Shown: piece after piece, positions 1 through 9,500 of the stretch
How the letters are laid out: each line of letters opens with the position of its first letter
Numbering within the stretch: the stretch's first letter is position 1
Source of the DNA: Microstegium vimineum
Taxonomy: Eukaryota > Streptophyta > Magnoliopsida > Poales > Poaceae
DNA length: 64,000 nucleotides
Assembly: GCA_022036555.1 (NCBI GenBank)
Contig: CM039123.1
Coordinates: forward strand, 9,921,217 to 9,985,216
Reading direction: 5' to 3'
The notes under the pieces: model-generated
Database searches by the model: none
Seen by the model: the letters and a program-made list of their open reading frames with translations, nothing else
What the model was told of the DNA's origin: nothing
Position numbers and translations under genes: made by a program

Positions 1-1407
1 CATGACAAGTGGAACCAGCACCTGGGACACCGAGGTGGGCCAGACACCCGAGGGGGGGTTGTCGGCCGAACCACCTTTGGGCCCACCAGGCCCCCACTTG
101 GTCCCTGATCAGTGGGGCCACCTTCAGGAGGACAGAGGAGGGCCCACTAGCCATAGGGGGGTTCGGCCGAACCACCCCTAGGTCGGTTGGCCTCCCTCCA
201 ACCGCCATATGCAAGGACACATGGTAGAAATCCACACCACACAACCCAAGGACGGTTCCAAGGTCGGTTAATCCAAGGGTGGAGGATTGAAGCCCCCTGG
301 ATCGATGATGTGGCGATGGAGTATCCCCTACTCCACCTCCCACTATAAATAGAGGGTCACTCCCCCCTCTCTAGACATGGTGAAGAAGCCTACAAGCTCT
401 ATTCCTTAGAATTATTCTAGTAGTTAGTCTAGAGTGGGAGTTAGAGTTGAGTCGAGCTTGCTCGGGATTTCCGAAGTTGTCTTCTGGGAAGTCTGGTATA
501 GCTCTTGTATCTTTTCTTCTTTGTAAGACTTTATCTTTATCAATATATTATCCTTTCCCTTTACTTTACTTAGTATTTAGTTTGAGCATTACTATACTAG
601 ATATAGTATTGTTATATGCTTTTGCTCTTTAATAGTCTTTACATTTATAGTCTGTGATCCTTGTGACCTTTCCTGTATGCGATCATTGCCTGTCATAGGG
701 TGCTTTGATTATTGATCGTAGTCAAAGTAATAAGTTGTGTGTAAGCGTGGTGCTTATATATTAGCTTATCCTTGATTACCGCTTATTGCGTGGATTGTTC
801 GTGGATGCTAGCAGAAGGTGACAGCTCTATCTAGCCTTAGTATTCCACCACGCGTGTCAGATGAGTTATTAAAAGGTAGGGCTTCAAGACAACAGGAGGG
901 CGCGGTCTGGTAGGAGTTTTGTCCTCCTACTGATCTATCCCATCGCCTAGCATACTTGTTTTGAGGAGGCAAACTATAGTGTTTAGTCTAGTTAATTAGC
1001 TAAGTATATTAAAGTAGAGTGAATTGCTTAGGAGTGCCTTGTACTCTCTCGTTGTCCTCCCACCTAGCTAATCTGTCTAGTCCGTTCTAAGTATCATTTA
1101 CCTAGGCTCTTTCATTCATCAATCCCCTTCCTATCACATTTATCATTTACCCCCCTATACTAGTCGATACTAAGTTGAGGTACTCGCTAGGATCTCTCTC
1201 TAATTATCATTTCTAGCTCAGCTTTCCCTTGGGATAAAATAAATTACGATACCTTGGAATACTCCTAGGTGAAGTGCTACAGCGGTATAATCTGTGCGCT
1301 TGTGGATTTATTTAATAGTCATAAGAAATACCCATAAGCATTTCTGGCGTCGTACCGGGGATAGGGATTTATCTCTATTTGTTGTGCGACGCTAAGAAGT
1401 GTCAACA
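1..1407 (+). repeat. 5' LTR of Athila-like element (partial)
   Basis: Matches 8088-9500 almost base for base and ends in TGTCAACA at 1407, the imperfect inverse of the TGTTGGCA that opens the 3' LTR. About 385 bp of the LTR start lies outside the window. It contains a TATA box at 344-351, a GGTTCGGCCGAACC palindrome at 160-173 and, near its end (about 1340-1365), a PBS-like sequence. Confidence 0.92.
344..351 (+). promoter_or_regulatory. LTR TATA box
   Basis: TATAAATA follows a C-rich stretch and is identical in position and sequence in the other LTR (8436-8443). It is the likely pol II promoter of the element; the transcription start should lie about 30 bp downstream, in the pyrimidine-rich stretch near 370. 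Confidence 0.7.
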
Positions 1408-1415
1408 AGCATTTC

Positions 1416-1432
1416 TGGCGCCGTTGCCGGGG
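1416..1432 (+). other. Primer-binding site for tRNA-Asp
   Basis: TGGCGCCGTTGCCGGGG is exactly complementary over 17 bases to the 3' end of plant tRNA-Asp(GUC) including CCA. It starts 8 bases after the LTR end, an offset often seen in Athila/Tat-group elements. This is the site where minus-strand cDNA synthesis would be primed. Confidence 0.88.
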
Positions 1433-1553
1433 AAAGCATAGCCTAGAAATTTTAATTAGATTGAATCCAAAGCTTATCATTAACTTAGTTATCAATTAGC
1501 CATAGGGGCTTACCCCTGTATGTGTCTTCTCTTCTTGTAAAGCGAGACAGTTT

Positions 1554-2603
1554 ATGAGTGGTTTCTAACTGCCGGGAAACTACCTAGAGGATCCTGAGCA
1601 GCTGTTGAGGAGGTCTAGACGTCGTCAAGTCCCACCTCAGAGGTTCATCTCGAACCTGAATCCGTTCAAGGAAGGAGGCTCTACACCACCACTCAAGGAA
1701 GCTATGGCCCACAAGGAAATCTCTGACTTCTCGGCCCCGTCAGCTACCCACGTAGCTTAGGGTCCCGAGGTCAACTTCGGGGATGCCACCTTCGAGTTGA
1801 AGCCCGCTTTGATCCACATGGTGCAGGCCAATCCGTTTTGCGGAAAGCCCCATGAGGATGCCAATGCTCATCTCTAGCACTTCATGGAGTTATGTGGCAC
1901 ATTCACTATCAAGGGAGTGGCGTCTGACGCCATTCGTCTTCGCCTTTTCCCATTCTCGCTATTAGGGAAGGCGAAGCAATGGTTCTACGCCCACAAGGAA
2001 GAGGCCACTACATGGGAGAGGTGTGCTAATGCATTCCTCAAGAAGTTCTTCCCGACGGGCGAAACCAATGCCCTTTGTGGAAAGATCTCGAGCTTTCAGC
2101 AACAATCCGACGAGACGATTCTCGAAGCATGGGAGCGTCTCCAGGAGTATGTTCATGCCTGTCCTCATCATGGGATAGACGACTGGCTCCTGATTCACGG
2201 GTTCTACCATGGGCTGACTAGCATGGCCCGTAGTCACCTTGATGCTACCACTGGAGGGGCATTTCTCCAACACACGGTAAGAAGTGCCAAGGACCTCATC
2301 GAGAAGATGGTAACTAACCAAGGTTGGGGTGAGGAACGTCTCCAGCCAAAGAAGAGAGGTATGCACACTGTCAGTGAGGTGGACATCCTCTCTGCCAAGA
2401 TGGACCTCTTGATGAAGAAGATAGAAGAAGGTTCCAAGAAGGAACGAGAGGCCATCTACCCTGTCACCGCCACACAAGCCATTAAAGCTGACCCATGGTG
2501 TGAGGTGTGCGGCGGAAATGATCACTCAGGCAACAATTGCCCCGAGACACCAAAGGAGGACGTGAACTTCATCATCATCAACAACAACAACAACAACAAC
2601 AAT

Positions 2604-2665
<62 letters not shown>

Positions 2666-3686
2666 CGGGTATCGACCCCAACAAGGAAGCTGGAATTCGC
2701 GCCTCTTCTACCAAGGTAATGGAGGTAATAGTAATTACAATAATTACAATTCTTACAATAACCAACCTTCATTAAAAGATCTTGTTCTAGGGCAATCTAA
2801 GATTAATGATAGTATAAACAAGAAAATGATTGCCACTGATAAAGTTCTTGAAAGCTTTGGTGAGAAAATGGATAGCTTTACAACTGCTATGAAAAATCAA
2901 TTGAGCTTTAATAAAATGTTAGAAACCCAATTAGCTCAGTTAGCAGCAGCTATGCCATCCTTAGAACAGGGTAAGATCCCTGGGAAACCAGAGGACTCCA
3001 TTGAGCATGTTAACATGGTCACAACAAAGTTCGGTAAGCCTCCACTATGCTCCTATTAGGGCTATCTTCTCGATCCTCCCTTCATCATGAAGAAGGAAGA
3101 TCCAGGCATCCCGACGATCAAGTGCTTAATCGGACAGCAAACATTCCACACCGCCTTCTGCGATCTTGGATCGGGCGTCAACATCATGTCAAAGGTAACA
3201 TATGCCAATCTCTTAGGAGGACCTTTGGTCCACACATGTGTTCGCCTGCAGATGGCCAATCAAACCATACGGTTTCCCGAGGGACTCGCAAGGGATATCT
3301 TGGTAAACATCCAAGATGAGTACATCCCCACCGACTTCATCATCCTCGACATAGGAGCTAACGTGGAAGTCCCCGTCATCCTGGGATGACCCTTCCTCAA
3401 CACCACCAACGCAGTCATCTACGTTGGATCGGGCCAGATACACTTCCAATTCCCGAGTCATAAGGTAAAATGTGCTTTCAATGGTTATAAACTTAACAAA
3501 CAGGTTAAAACACAACCACCAAGAGGAAGAGTTCGAACCCCGCGCCCAAAGAAGCAATACTCGAAGGCCAAGATCAACGAACTCGAGGAAGATGAACCTG
3601 CCAATACAAGGCAGGTGTGGAAAGCAAAGGAGGTGCACGCCCCGTGGTCTCCGTCCCCAGAGCCATCATGTGCACCCGAAGAATGA
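1554..3686 (+). pseudogene. Decayed gag-protease frame of Athila-like element
   Basis: One frame runs from the ATG at 1554 to a TGA at 3684-3686, broken by five internal stops: TAA 1566, TAG 1758, TAG 1875, TAG 3057 and TGA 3387. The N-terminal half is an Athila-type gag (retrotrans_gag fold, with FELKPALI near 1791 and FPFSLLGKAKQW near 1950). A CX2CX4HX4C zinc knuckle (CEVCGGNDHSGNNC) starts near 2502. It is followed by 29 consecutive Asn codons (2580-2666). The C-terminal part is a retroviral-type aspartic protease with the active-site motif DLGSG near 3165 and an ILG-stop-PFL flap-side motif near 3380. No RT follows. Every stop fits a C-to-T change in CAA, CAG or CGA; for example L-stop-HF fits LQHF and G-stop-PFL fits GRPFL. 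Confidence 0.88.
2580..2666 (+). repeat. AAC trinucleotide tract coding for 29 Asn
   Basis: An almost pure AAC repeat with one AAT lies in frame within gag, directly after the zinc knuckle. It makes a 29-residue asparagine run. The antisense strand shows long artefactual poly-V and poly-C frames. Confidence 0.95.
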
Positions 3687-4725
3687 ACAAGAAGGAGAGT
3701 CCTACTCCAAGGACTTAAAATCAAGGAGCCTTCGCCGAAAGGTAAATCGGTAGTTATCCTTTATTTCCCTTCTTTCATTTAGTTAAAACCTTTTCTTTCA
3801 TACTTAAAATTCAGAAAACTAAAATTAGATTAAATAAAACTTGAGAATTAGATTAGCATTAAAATTTGACAAAAGGTAGGGCCAATAGGATGGTCGGCCG
3901 ACCACCCTATATACCCTATCTTGGCTTAATTGGTTAAGGATCATGTAGGAACCTTTATAAAAGAAAAAGAACAAAAAATGGAGCACTAGGGGGGGGGTCG
4001 GCCGACCACCCTAGTAGCATGGTGATCATCCCTCTTTCTTCCCCACCATCCTTTGTCCAAGAATTTCATGATTTGAGTAGTGTTGCTTTCAAAAATCAGA
4101 TTTATCTTTAGGAGACATCTCTTTTGCTTTGTCATGCTTTACTTCAATCACTTTTGGTTAAAGCATGTCACACCTTTGTCTCCCACTACTCCTTGTCCAA
4201 AGTGGGGAATCATGAAACCTTTCACTTTCACTTTGTCATGCTTTGAAAAAGAAAACACATCAATCACCTTTGAGCAAAGTATGACATACCTTTGTCCCCC
4301 ACTACTCTTTGTTTAAAGAGGAGCATCTTGACCACTTTAACTCAGCCTTTGATCACATCACATAGCACCTTTCACCTTTCACCAAGCACTAGAAAAATCA
4401 TGAGTGGGTTCCCCACCATGGGGTGGTCGGCCGACCACCCTATGGTCACCGCCTCTCTCTCTTTTGCTTTGTGAAAGACATCCACTAAGGCTTGTGATCA
4501 TGGCACCCAAGGGGCATGCCCATGGGTGGTTGGCCGACCACCCCATGGCACCCCCTTGGTGCCATCTCCTCTCCCCTATAAAACCCCATGCAAGGAGAGC
4601 TCTTTCCCTCACACCTCAACCAGAATTCAGTTCTATCTCAAGCCTCTCCTTGCCTTGCTCTCTCCTTTCAATAGAAGTAGTGATACTCTCCCTAGTCTTG
4701 CTCGTGTTCTTTTTCCTCTCCAAAG
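3687..4725 (+). other. Non-coding interior of Athila-like element with palindromes and possible internal promoter
   Basis: No convincing protein is encoded here. The stretch holds four copies of a GGTCGGCCGACC-type palindrome (3892-3903, 3996-4007, a 20-bp perfect version at 4421-4440, and a one-mismatch copy near 4527-4540). There are repeated segments containing CTTTGTC, CCCACTACTC and similar words (4080-4320). A TATAAAA box at 4577-4583 is followed by a C/T-rich leader that resembles a plant 5'UTR and reaches the ATG at 4726. Confidence 0.6.
4577..4583 (+). promoter_or_regulatory. Possible internal TATA box upstream of the ATHILA-like frame
   Basis: TATAAAA lies 143 bp before the ATG of the second frame, with a pyrimidine-rich stretch between them. 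This would allow a separate transcript for the downstream frame. It is inferred from sequence composition only. Confidence 0.4.
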
Positions 4726-6216
4726 ATGAAGAACCCATTGACATCCGCATTCAAGTCAATGGAGAAGGCTATGAGTCAGAGCTCATCCCGACGCTCCCGC
4801 CAATCCGATGATACTTCCCAAGGAAGGAGAAGGGGAGGTTCTGCCTGATACACTTGGGAGGGCCTCCAAACCGAAGAACTCCCTTAGGAGGAAGAGGAAG
4901 TACCGACGGAGGTACCACACATCGGGGCAATCATGGTACCCCCGATGAGGACCTATGATCAACAGAGCGGTCTCTGGTTTGACCAACCAGGGTATCAAAG
5001 GTATCTCTCTCTCCAGGATCGATCTTTCGAGCATACGAGGATATTGGATCCGAATCTTCTCTTCAACGCAGGTACGACCAATGAATTTAATACTATCTTT
5101 TCCACGAATGGTTGGTCTAGCTTTTGCTAAATAGAAGAGTTTGGAATTGAATTGCTCACCATAGAGTTTCTATGCTCTCTCCAAACCTCTAATGTTGGAA
5201 TATCCTTTCACATGTTTAATCAAAGCTTTAGTTTAACTTGGAGTCATCTAAGTGCTGCTCTTGGCTTTGATGATTCATGCGTGATAGATTTAGACTTTGC
5301 CACGCATAAGTTTAACAAGAGAAAGTTTTGGTTCTCTATCTCTGCTCTTAATAATTGTTCAAATCCTAAACCTGAGGCGGTTCATAATCCAACTCTTCGT
5401 TTCATGCATCTTTGGATGAAAATGACTTTGTTTCCTGGAAGTAATGCTAGCGTGATAAATGACATGGAATTAAAATTGCTATATGCCATGGTCAACAAAA
5501 TTCAAATCTCTCCTGTTAAATGCTTAGTGGAATTTTGACAAAGTTCGCTTGAGAGTAATAAATCTATTCAATTCACATCTTTAATTACTCGTCTTGCTGA
5601 ATCCATGAACTTGCTAAATGGCACATACCCCTTTGTTTACATCTCTGCTCCTTTAGCTATGATCTCAGAAGAATATCCTACAATTGCTCAAATGCTAAAA
5701 AGAGATGCCAATGGTAATCTTAAAATGATCTACAGTGGTCATACAATTGAGGTGCCTCTTCCAAATAGGCAACTTCAATTGTATAGGACCCATAAGCTAA
5801 CCCTTGATCTAGATCAAGGCATTGGACAAAGAGGTTTTGGAGGTGCAGACAGGAGAGCTCAGGAGGGGCTATACTTTGTTCATCTTGAGCAAGGTGGTTC
5901 CTCCTGAGAAACTATGGACGAGGATGAAGACAATGCATCTTCCGATCCCATGCACACTTCAAACGGCATGCCTCCTCGATCCTCACGTCCGCAAAGAGCA
6001 CGAGCATCCTTCTCGTCCACACAAGAAAGGGAGCATCGTGAATTGCGGCAACAGTTCAATCATCTCACCAACACCTTTGGTGAGCTGCGTGTTGAGCACG
6101 ATGAGACAACACGCATCGTCCAGCAAATTGCCGAAGATATCCAAGCTATGCAAGTAGAACAACATCGGCAGTGGGACATGTGGCGGCAATTCCATCCACA
6201 ACCACCGCACCACTGA
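4726..6216 (+). pseudogene. Decayed ATHILA ORF1-like protein
   Basis: A single reading frame starts with MKNPLTSAFKSMEKAM at 4726 and ends WRQFHPQPPHH at 6216. It is interrupted by in-frame stops at about 4846 (TGA), 4882 (TAG), 5128 (TAA), 5536 (TGA) and 5905 (TGA). The middle part (about 4975-5900) resembles the plant ATHILA ORF-1 family: a QDRSFEHTRILDP box, then TIEFLCSL, ISFHMFNQSFSLTWSHLSAA, and a later NLLNGTYPFVY segment. The last about 100 residues are acidic and then heptad-like (HRELRQQFNHLTNTFGELR), probably coiled coil. The family's function is unknown; in Athila elements it lies between pol and the 3' LTR, where an env-like frame is sometimes proposed. Here it directly follows gag-protease with pol missing. 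Confidence 0.72.
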
Positions 6217-7010
6217 GCAAAGAACAAGCTGGGGGGAGGTTCCCTCCCACACTAAGGTACGTTTTTAATTTCAGCATTTATATTTATGCATTTCCTGCTT
6301 ATCTTTGCTTTGCATCTAAATTTTTTTTTGCATATGATGAAAATAATAAAAAGACTTTCTCTACTCCACTCTCACATGCTTTATGAAAAATTTATATCTC
6401 CTATGAAAATGATGAATAGTTGCTCTGCTAAACGTCTCTCTAGTACTTAGTTTACAACTTGATATTTCTCTAAGTATGGATTACTTGGCTTAAAAAGAAT
6501 TCATCATGAACCTCAAACTTTTGTGGGTTGCAAATGCTATAACTAAGTCTAAGTTGTTGTGAGACATGATATGACAAGATAAGAGCTGCTATGATATTGT
6601 TCTAAGCAAGATTGACTATCGGAGTTTTATTTCTTAAAATGACAAAACACTTTGTTGTTCCTCAATAGTGATAAGTCCTACAAATCCATATATGATCTTT
6701 CATGATATAAGCTTTCTACATCAGCTGCTTACTTTGTGTTGAGTTTGGTCAAGTTTTGTGACCCTTGTTGAGAGACTTATCATGCTCCCAAGATCAAGAT
6801 CACGTACACGCCACATATACATGTTGCTTCTACACTAGAAGTACGCAAAAACATACCTTACATTTCCACATAGTTCATACTCCATGCTATAGTAGAAAAT
6901 CTCTCTCTAGTTTGTTGCTAGCAAATGAGACATAGACTATGCAAAATTATGAAAAAATCAAGGGCATTCTAAAGTCCCAAAATCTATGAGCATCCCAAAG
7001 CTCTTTTGAA

Positions 7011-7079
<69 letters not shown>

Positions 7080-7689
7080 CATCTTCAAAGCTCATAGAAA
7101 ATAAATAAAGATAGCTATGTCTCAAAGTTTATAAGTTAGGAAAGAGAGATCTTATAGGAGTATTGATCATTTGCCATGTTTCCACACACTTGCACATCTT
7201 GATCTAAGAGTATGGCACTTCTCTCCTTGGATCTAGGATTTGACTTTACAATATATGCAAGGTAAGTTTGCTAAATCTTTGATCCCTACCTACAGCTCCA
7301 CATAAGCTTTAGAAGTAGGATGAAAGAAGACAAACTTTGATATGTGCCTTGGTAAGGAATCATACACCATATGAGCGACTCGAGAATGCTATTTGAGGAA
7401 CACCAAATTTTTCTTTTACAAAATCTTGCAAACATCTGATATGAAACTTGTGAAAGAATGAGAAAACTAGTGCTTCAATCAAGTTGTTCTATCTCTCAAC
7501 CTCTCAAGACAAAGGATAAAGCTATAAGCCCCATGAAGAACTAAGGTAATATGGGTGAGTCTTTATTGCTAATTTTTCCATTCAAAAGAGAAGTATATTG
7601 TTGTAGATCTAGTACTCGTGAAATATGAAGCATAGTAGCAACTCCTGATCCATCGAGCTAAGTTTGATTGTTTGCTCGGGACGAGCAAA
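6217..7689 (+). other. AT-rich 3' non-coding interior of Athila-like element
   Basis: No protein-like frame is seen. A purine-rich AGCTGGGGGGAGG block at about 6229-6241 resembles a second polypurine tract. An AAT microsatellite lies at 7011-7076. The rest is low-GC sequence of the kind usual before Athila 3' LTRs. Confidence 0.65.
7011..7076 (+). repeat. AAT microsatellite (22 units)
   Basis: A pure run of AAT units inside the non-coding 3' interior of the Athila-like element. Confidence 0.97.
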
Positions 7690-7708
7690 GGTTAAGCTTG
7701 GGGGATCT
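7690..7708 (+). other. Polypurine-tract region before the 3' LTR
   Basis: GGTTAAGCTTGGGGGATCT immediately precedes the LTR start TGTTGGCA. The G-rich AGCTTGGGGGA word is typical of Athila-group plus-strand priming sites, although the tract is not purely purine. Confidence 0.6.
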
Positions 7709-9500
7709 TGTTGGCATAAGTTATGATTAACTTTTCTATACTTAAAATTGTGCCACCAACCTCTGGATCAGAGATAAAACAAACATATCATGAACATAGT
7801 TTATCAAATAACTAATTCCACATGTACATGAGTGTTTGAGTGTAAGGATGAAGAAATGAAGTAAGTGAGAGCCAGTGGGACCCACATAGGGGGTCGGCCG
7901 ACCACCCTATGGGCCCACCTGTCTCTCCTCCTCGGCCATGATCTAAGAGAGGCACTCTAGAGTGCAATCCATCCATTGGATCACTCTGTGCTTTCTCTCA
8001 ACAACTCATAAGCAAAGCACAAGGATTCATGGGCCTACACAAAGGAGATTAACGTGACAACCACCACAGAACCAACATTCAACATCCATGACAAGTGGGA
8101 CCAGCACCTGGGAGACCGAGGTGGGCCAGACACCCGAGGGGGGGGGGGGGGTTGTTGGCCGAACCACCTTTGGGCCCACCAGGCCCCCACTTGGTCCCTG
8201 ATCAGTGGGGCCACCTTCAGGAGGACAGAGGAGGGCCCACTGGCCATAGGGGGGTTCGGCCGAACCACCCCTAGGTCGGTTGGCCTCCCTCCAACCGCCA
8301 TATGCAAGGACACATGGTGGAAATCCACACTACACACCCAAGGACGGTTCCAAGGTCGGTTAATCCAAGGGTGGAGGATTGAAGCCCCCTGGATCGATGA
8401 TGTGGCGATGGAGTAGCCCCTACTCCACCTCCCACTATAAATAGAGGGTCACTCCCCCCCTCTCTAGACATGGTGAAGAAGCCTACCAGCTCCATTCCTT
8501 AGAATTGTTCTAGTAGTTAGTCTAGAGTGGGAGTTAGAGTTGAGTCGAGCTTGCTCGGGATTTCCGAAGTTGTCTTCTGGGAAGTCTGGTATAACTCTTG
8601 TATCTTTTCTTCTTTGTAAGACTTTATCTTTATCAATATATTATCCTTTCCCTTTAATTTACTTAGTATTTAGTTTGAGCATTACTATACTAGATATAGT
8701 ATTGTTATATGTTTTTGCTCTTTAATAGCCTTTACATTTATAGTCTGTGATCCTTGTGACCTTTCCTATATGTGATCATTGCCTGTCATAGGGTGCTTTG
8801 ATTATTGATCGTAGTCAAAGTAATAAGTTGTGTGTAAGCGTGGTGCTTATATATTAGCTTATCCTTGATTACCGCTTATTGCGTGGATTGTTCGTGGATG
8901 CTAGCAGAAGGTGACAGCTCTATCTAGCCTTAGTATTCCACCACGCGTGTCAGATAAGTTATTAAAAGGTAGGGCTTCAAGACAACAGGAGGGCGCGGTC
9001 CGGTAGGAGTTTTGTCCTCCTACTGATCTATCCCATCGCCTAGCATACTTGTTTTGAGGAGGCAAACTATAGTGTTTAGTCTAGTTAATTAGCCAAGTAT
9101 ATTAAAGTAGAGTGAATTGCTTAGGAGTCCCTTGTACTCTCTCGTTGTCCTCCCACCTAGCTAATTTGTCTAGTCCGTTCTAAGTATCATTTACCTAGGC
9201 TCTTTCATTCATCAATCCCCTTCCTATCACATTTATCATTTACCCCCCTATACTAGTCGATACTAAGTTGAGGTACTCTCTAGGATCTCTCTCTAATTAT
9301 TATTTCTAGCTCAGCTTTCCCTTGGGATAAAATAAATTACGATACCTTGGAATACTCCTAGGTGAAGTGCTACAGCGGTATAATCTATGCGCTTGCGGAT
9401 TTATCCAATAGTCATAAGAAATACCCATAAGCATTTCTGGCGCCGTACCGGGGATAGGGATTTATCTCTATTTGTGCTGCGACGCTAAAAAGTGTCAACA
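7709..9500 (+). repeat. 3' LTR of Athila-like element
   Basis: 1792 bp from TGTTGGCA to TGTCAACA, giving short imperfect inverted ends and TG...CA termini. The part from 8088 pairs with 1-1407. It contains a GGTCGGCCGACC palindrome (7892-7903), a G-run expanded relative to the 5' copy (about 8139-8151), a TATA box at 8436-8443 and the PBS-like sequence near 9430-9455. Confidence 0.93.

Larger units (their letters stand above)
1..9500 (+). mobile_element. Non-autonomous Athila-like LTR retrotransposon (5' end outside window)
   Basis: Two long direct repeats (1-1407, cut by the window edge, and 7709-9500) flank a 6.3 kb interior. After the left LTR comes a primer-binding site matching tRNA-Asp, then a gag-protease frame, then an ATHILA-ORF1-like frame, then about 1.5 kb of non-coding sequence ending in a purine tract. 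No reverse transcriptase, RNase H or integrase frame is recognisable, so movement would need enzymes supplied in trans. By eye the LTRs differ at only about 30-35 sites over the shared 1407 bp, mostly transitions, which suggests a recent insertion. All reading frames are broken. The full element would be about 9.9 kb. Target duplications cannot be checked because the left flank is absent; the bases after the right LTR begin CTTGC. Confidence 0.9.

Noticed and set aside
447..632. 61-codon frame present in both LTRs (447-632 and 8540-8725)
   Set aside because: Conserved only because LTRs are copies; hydrophobic, low-complexity, no ATG start and no family resemblance.
2526..2772. Minus-strand frames rich in poly-V and poly-C
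   Set aside because: Pure antisense translation of the AAC repeat in gag.
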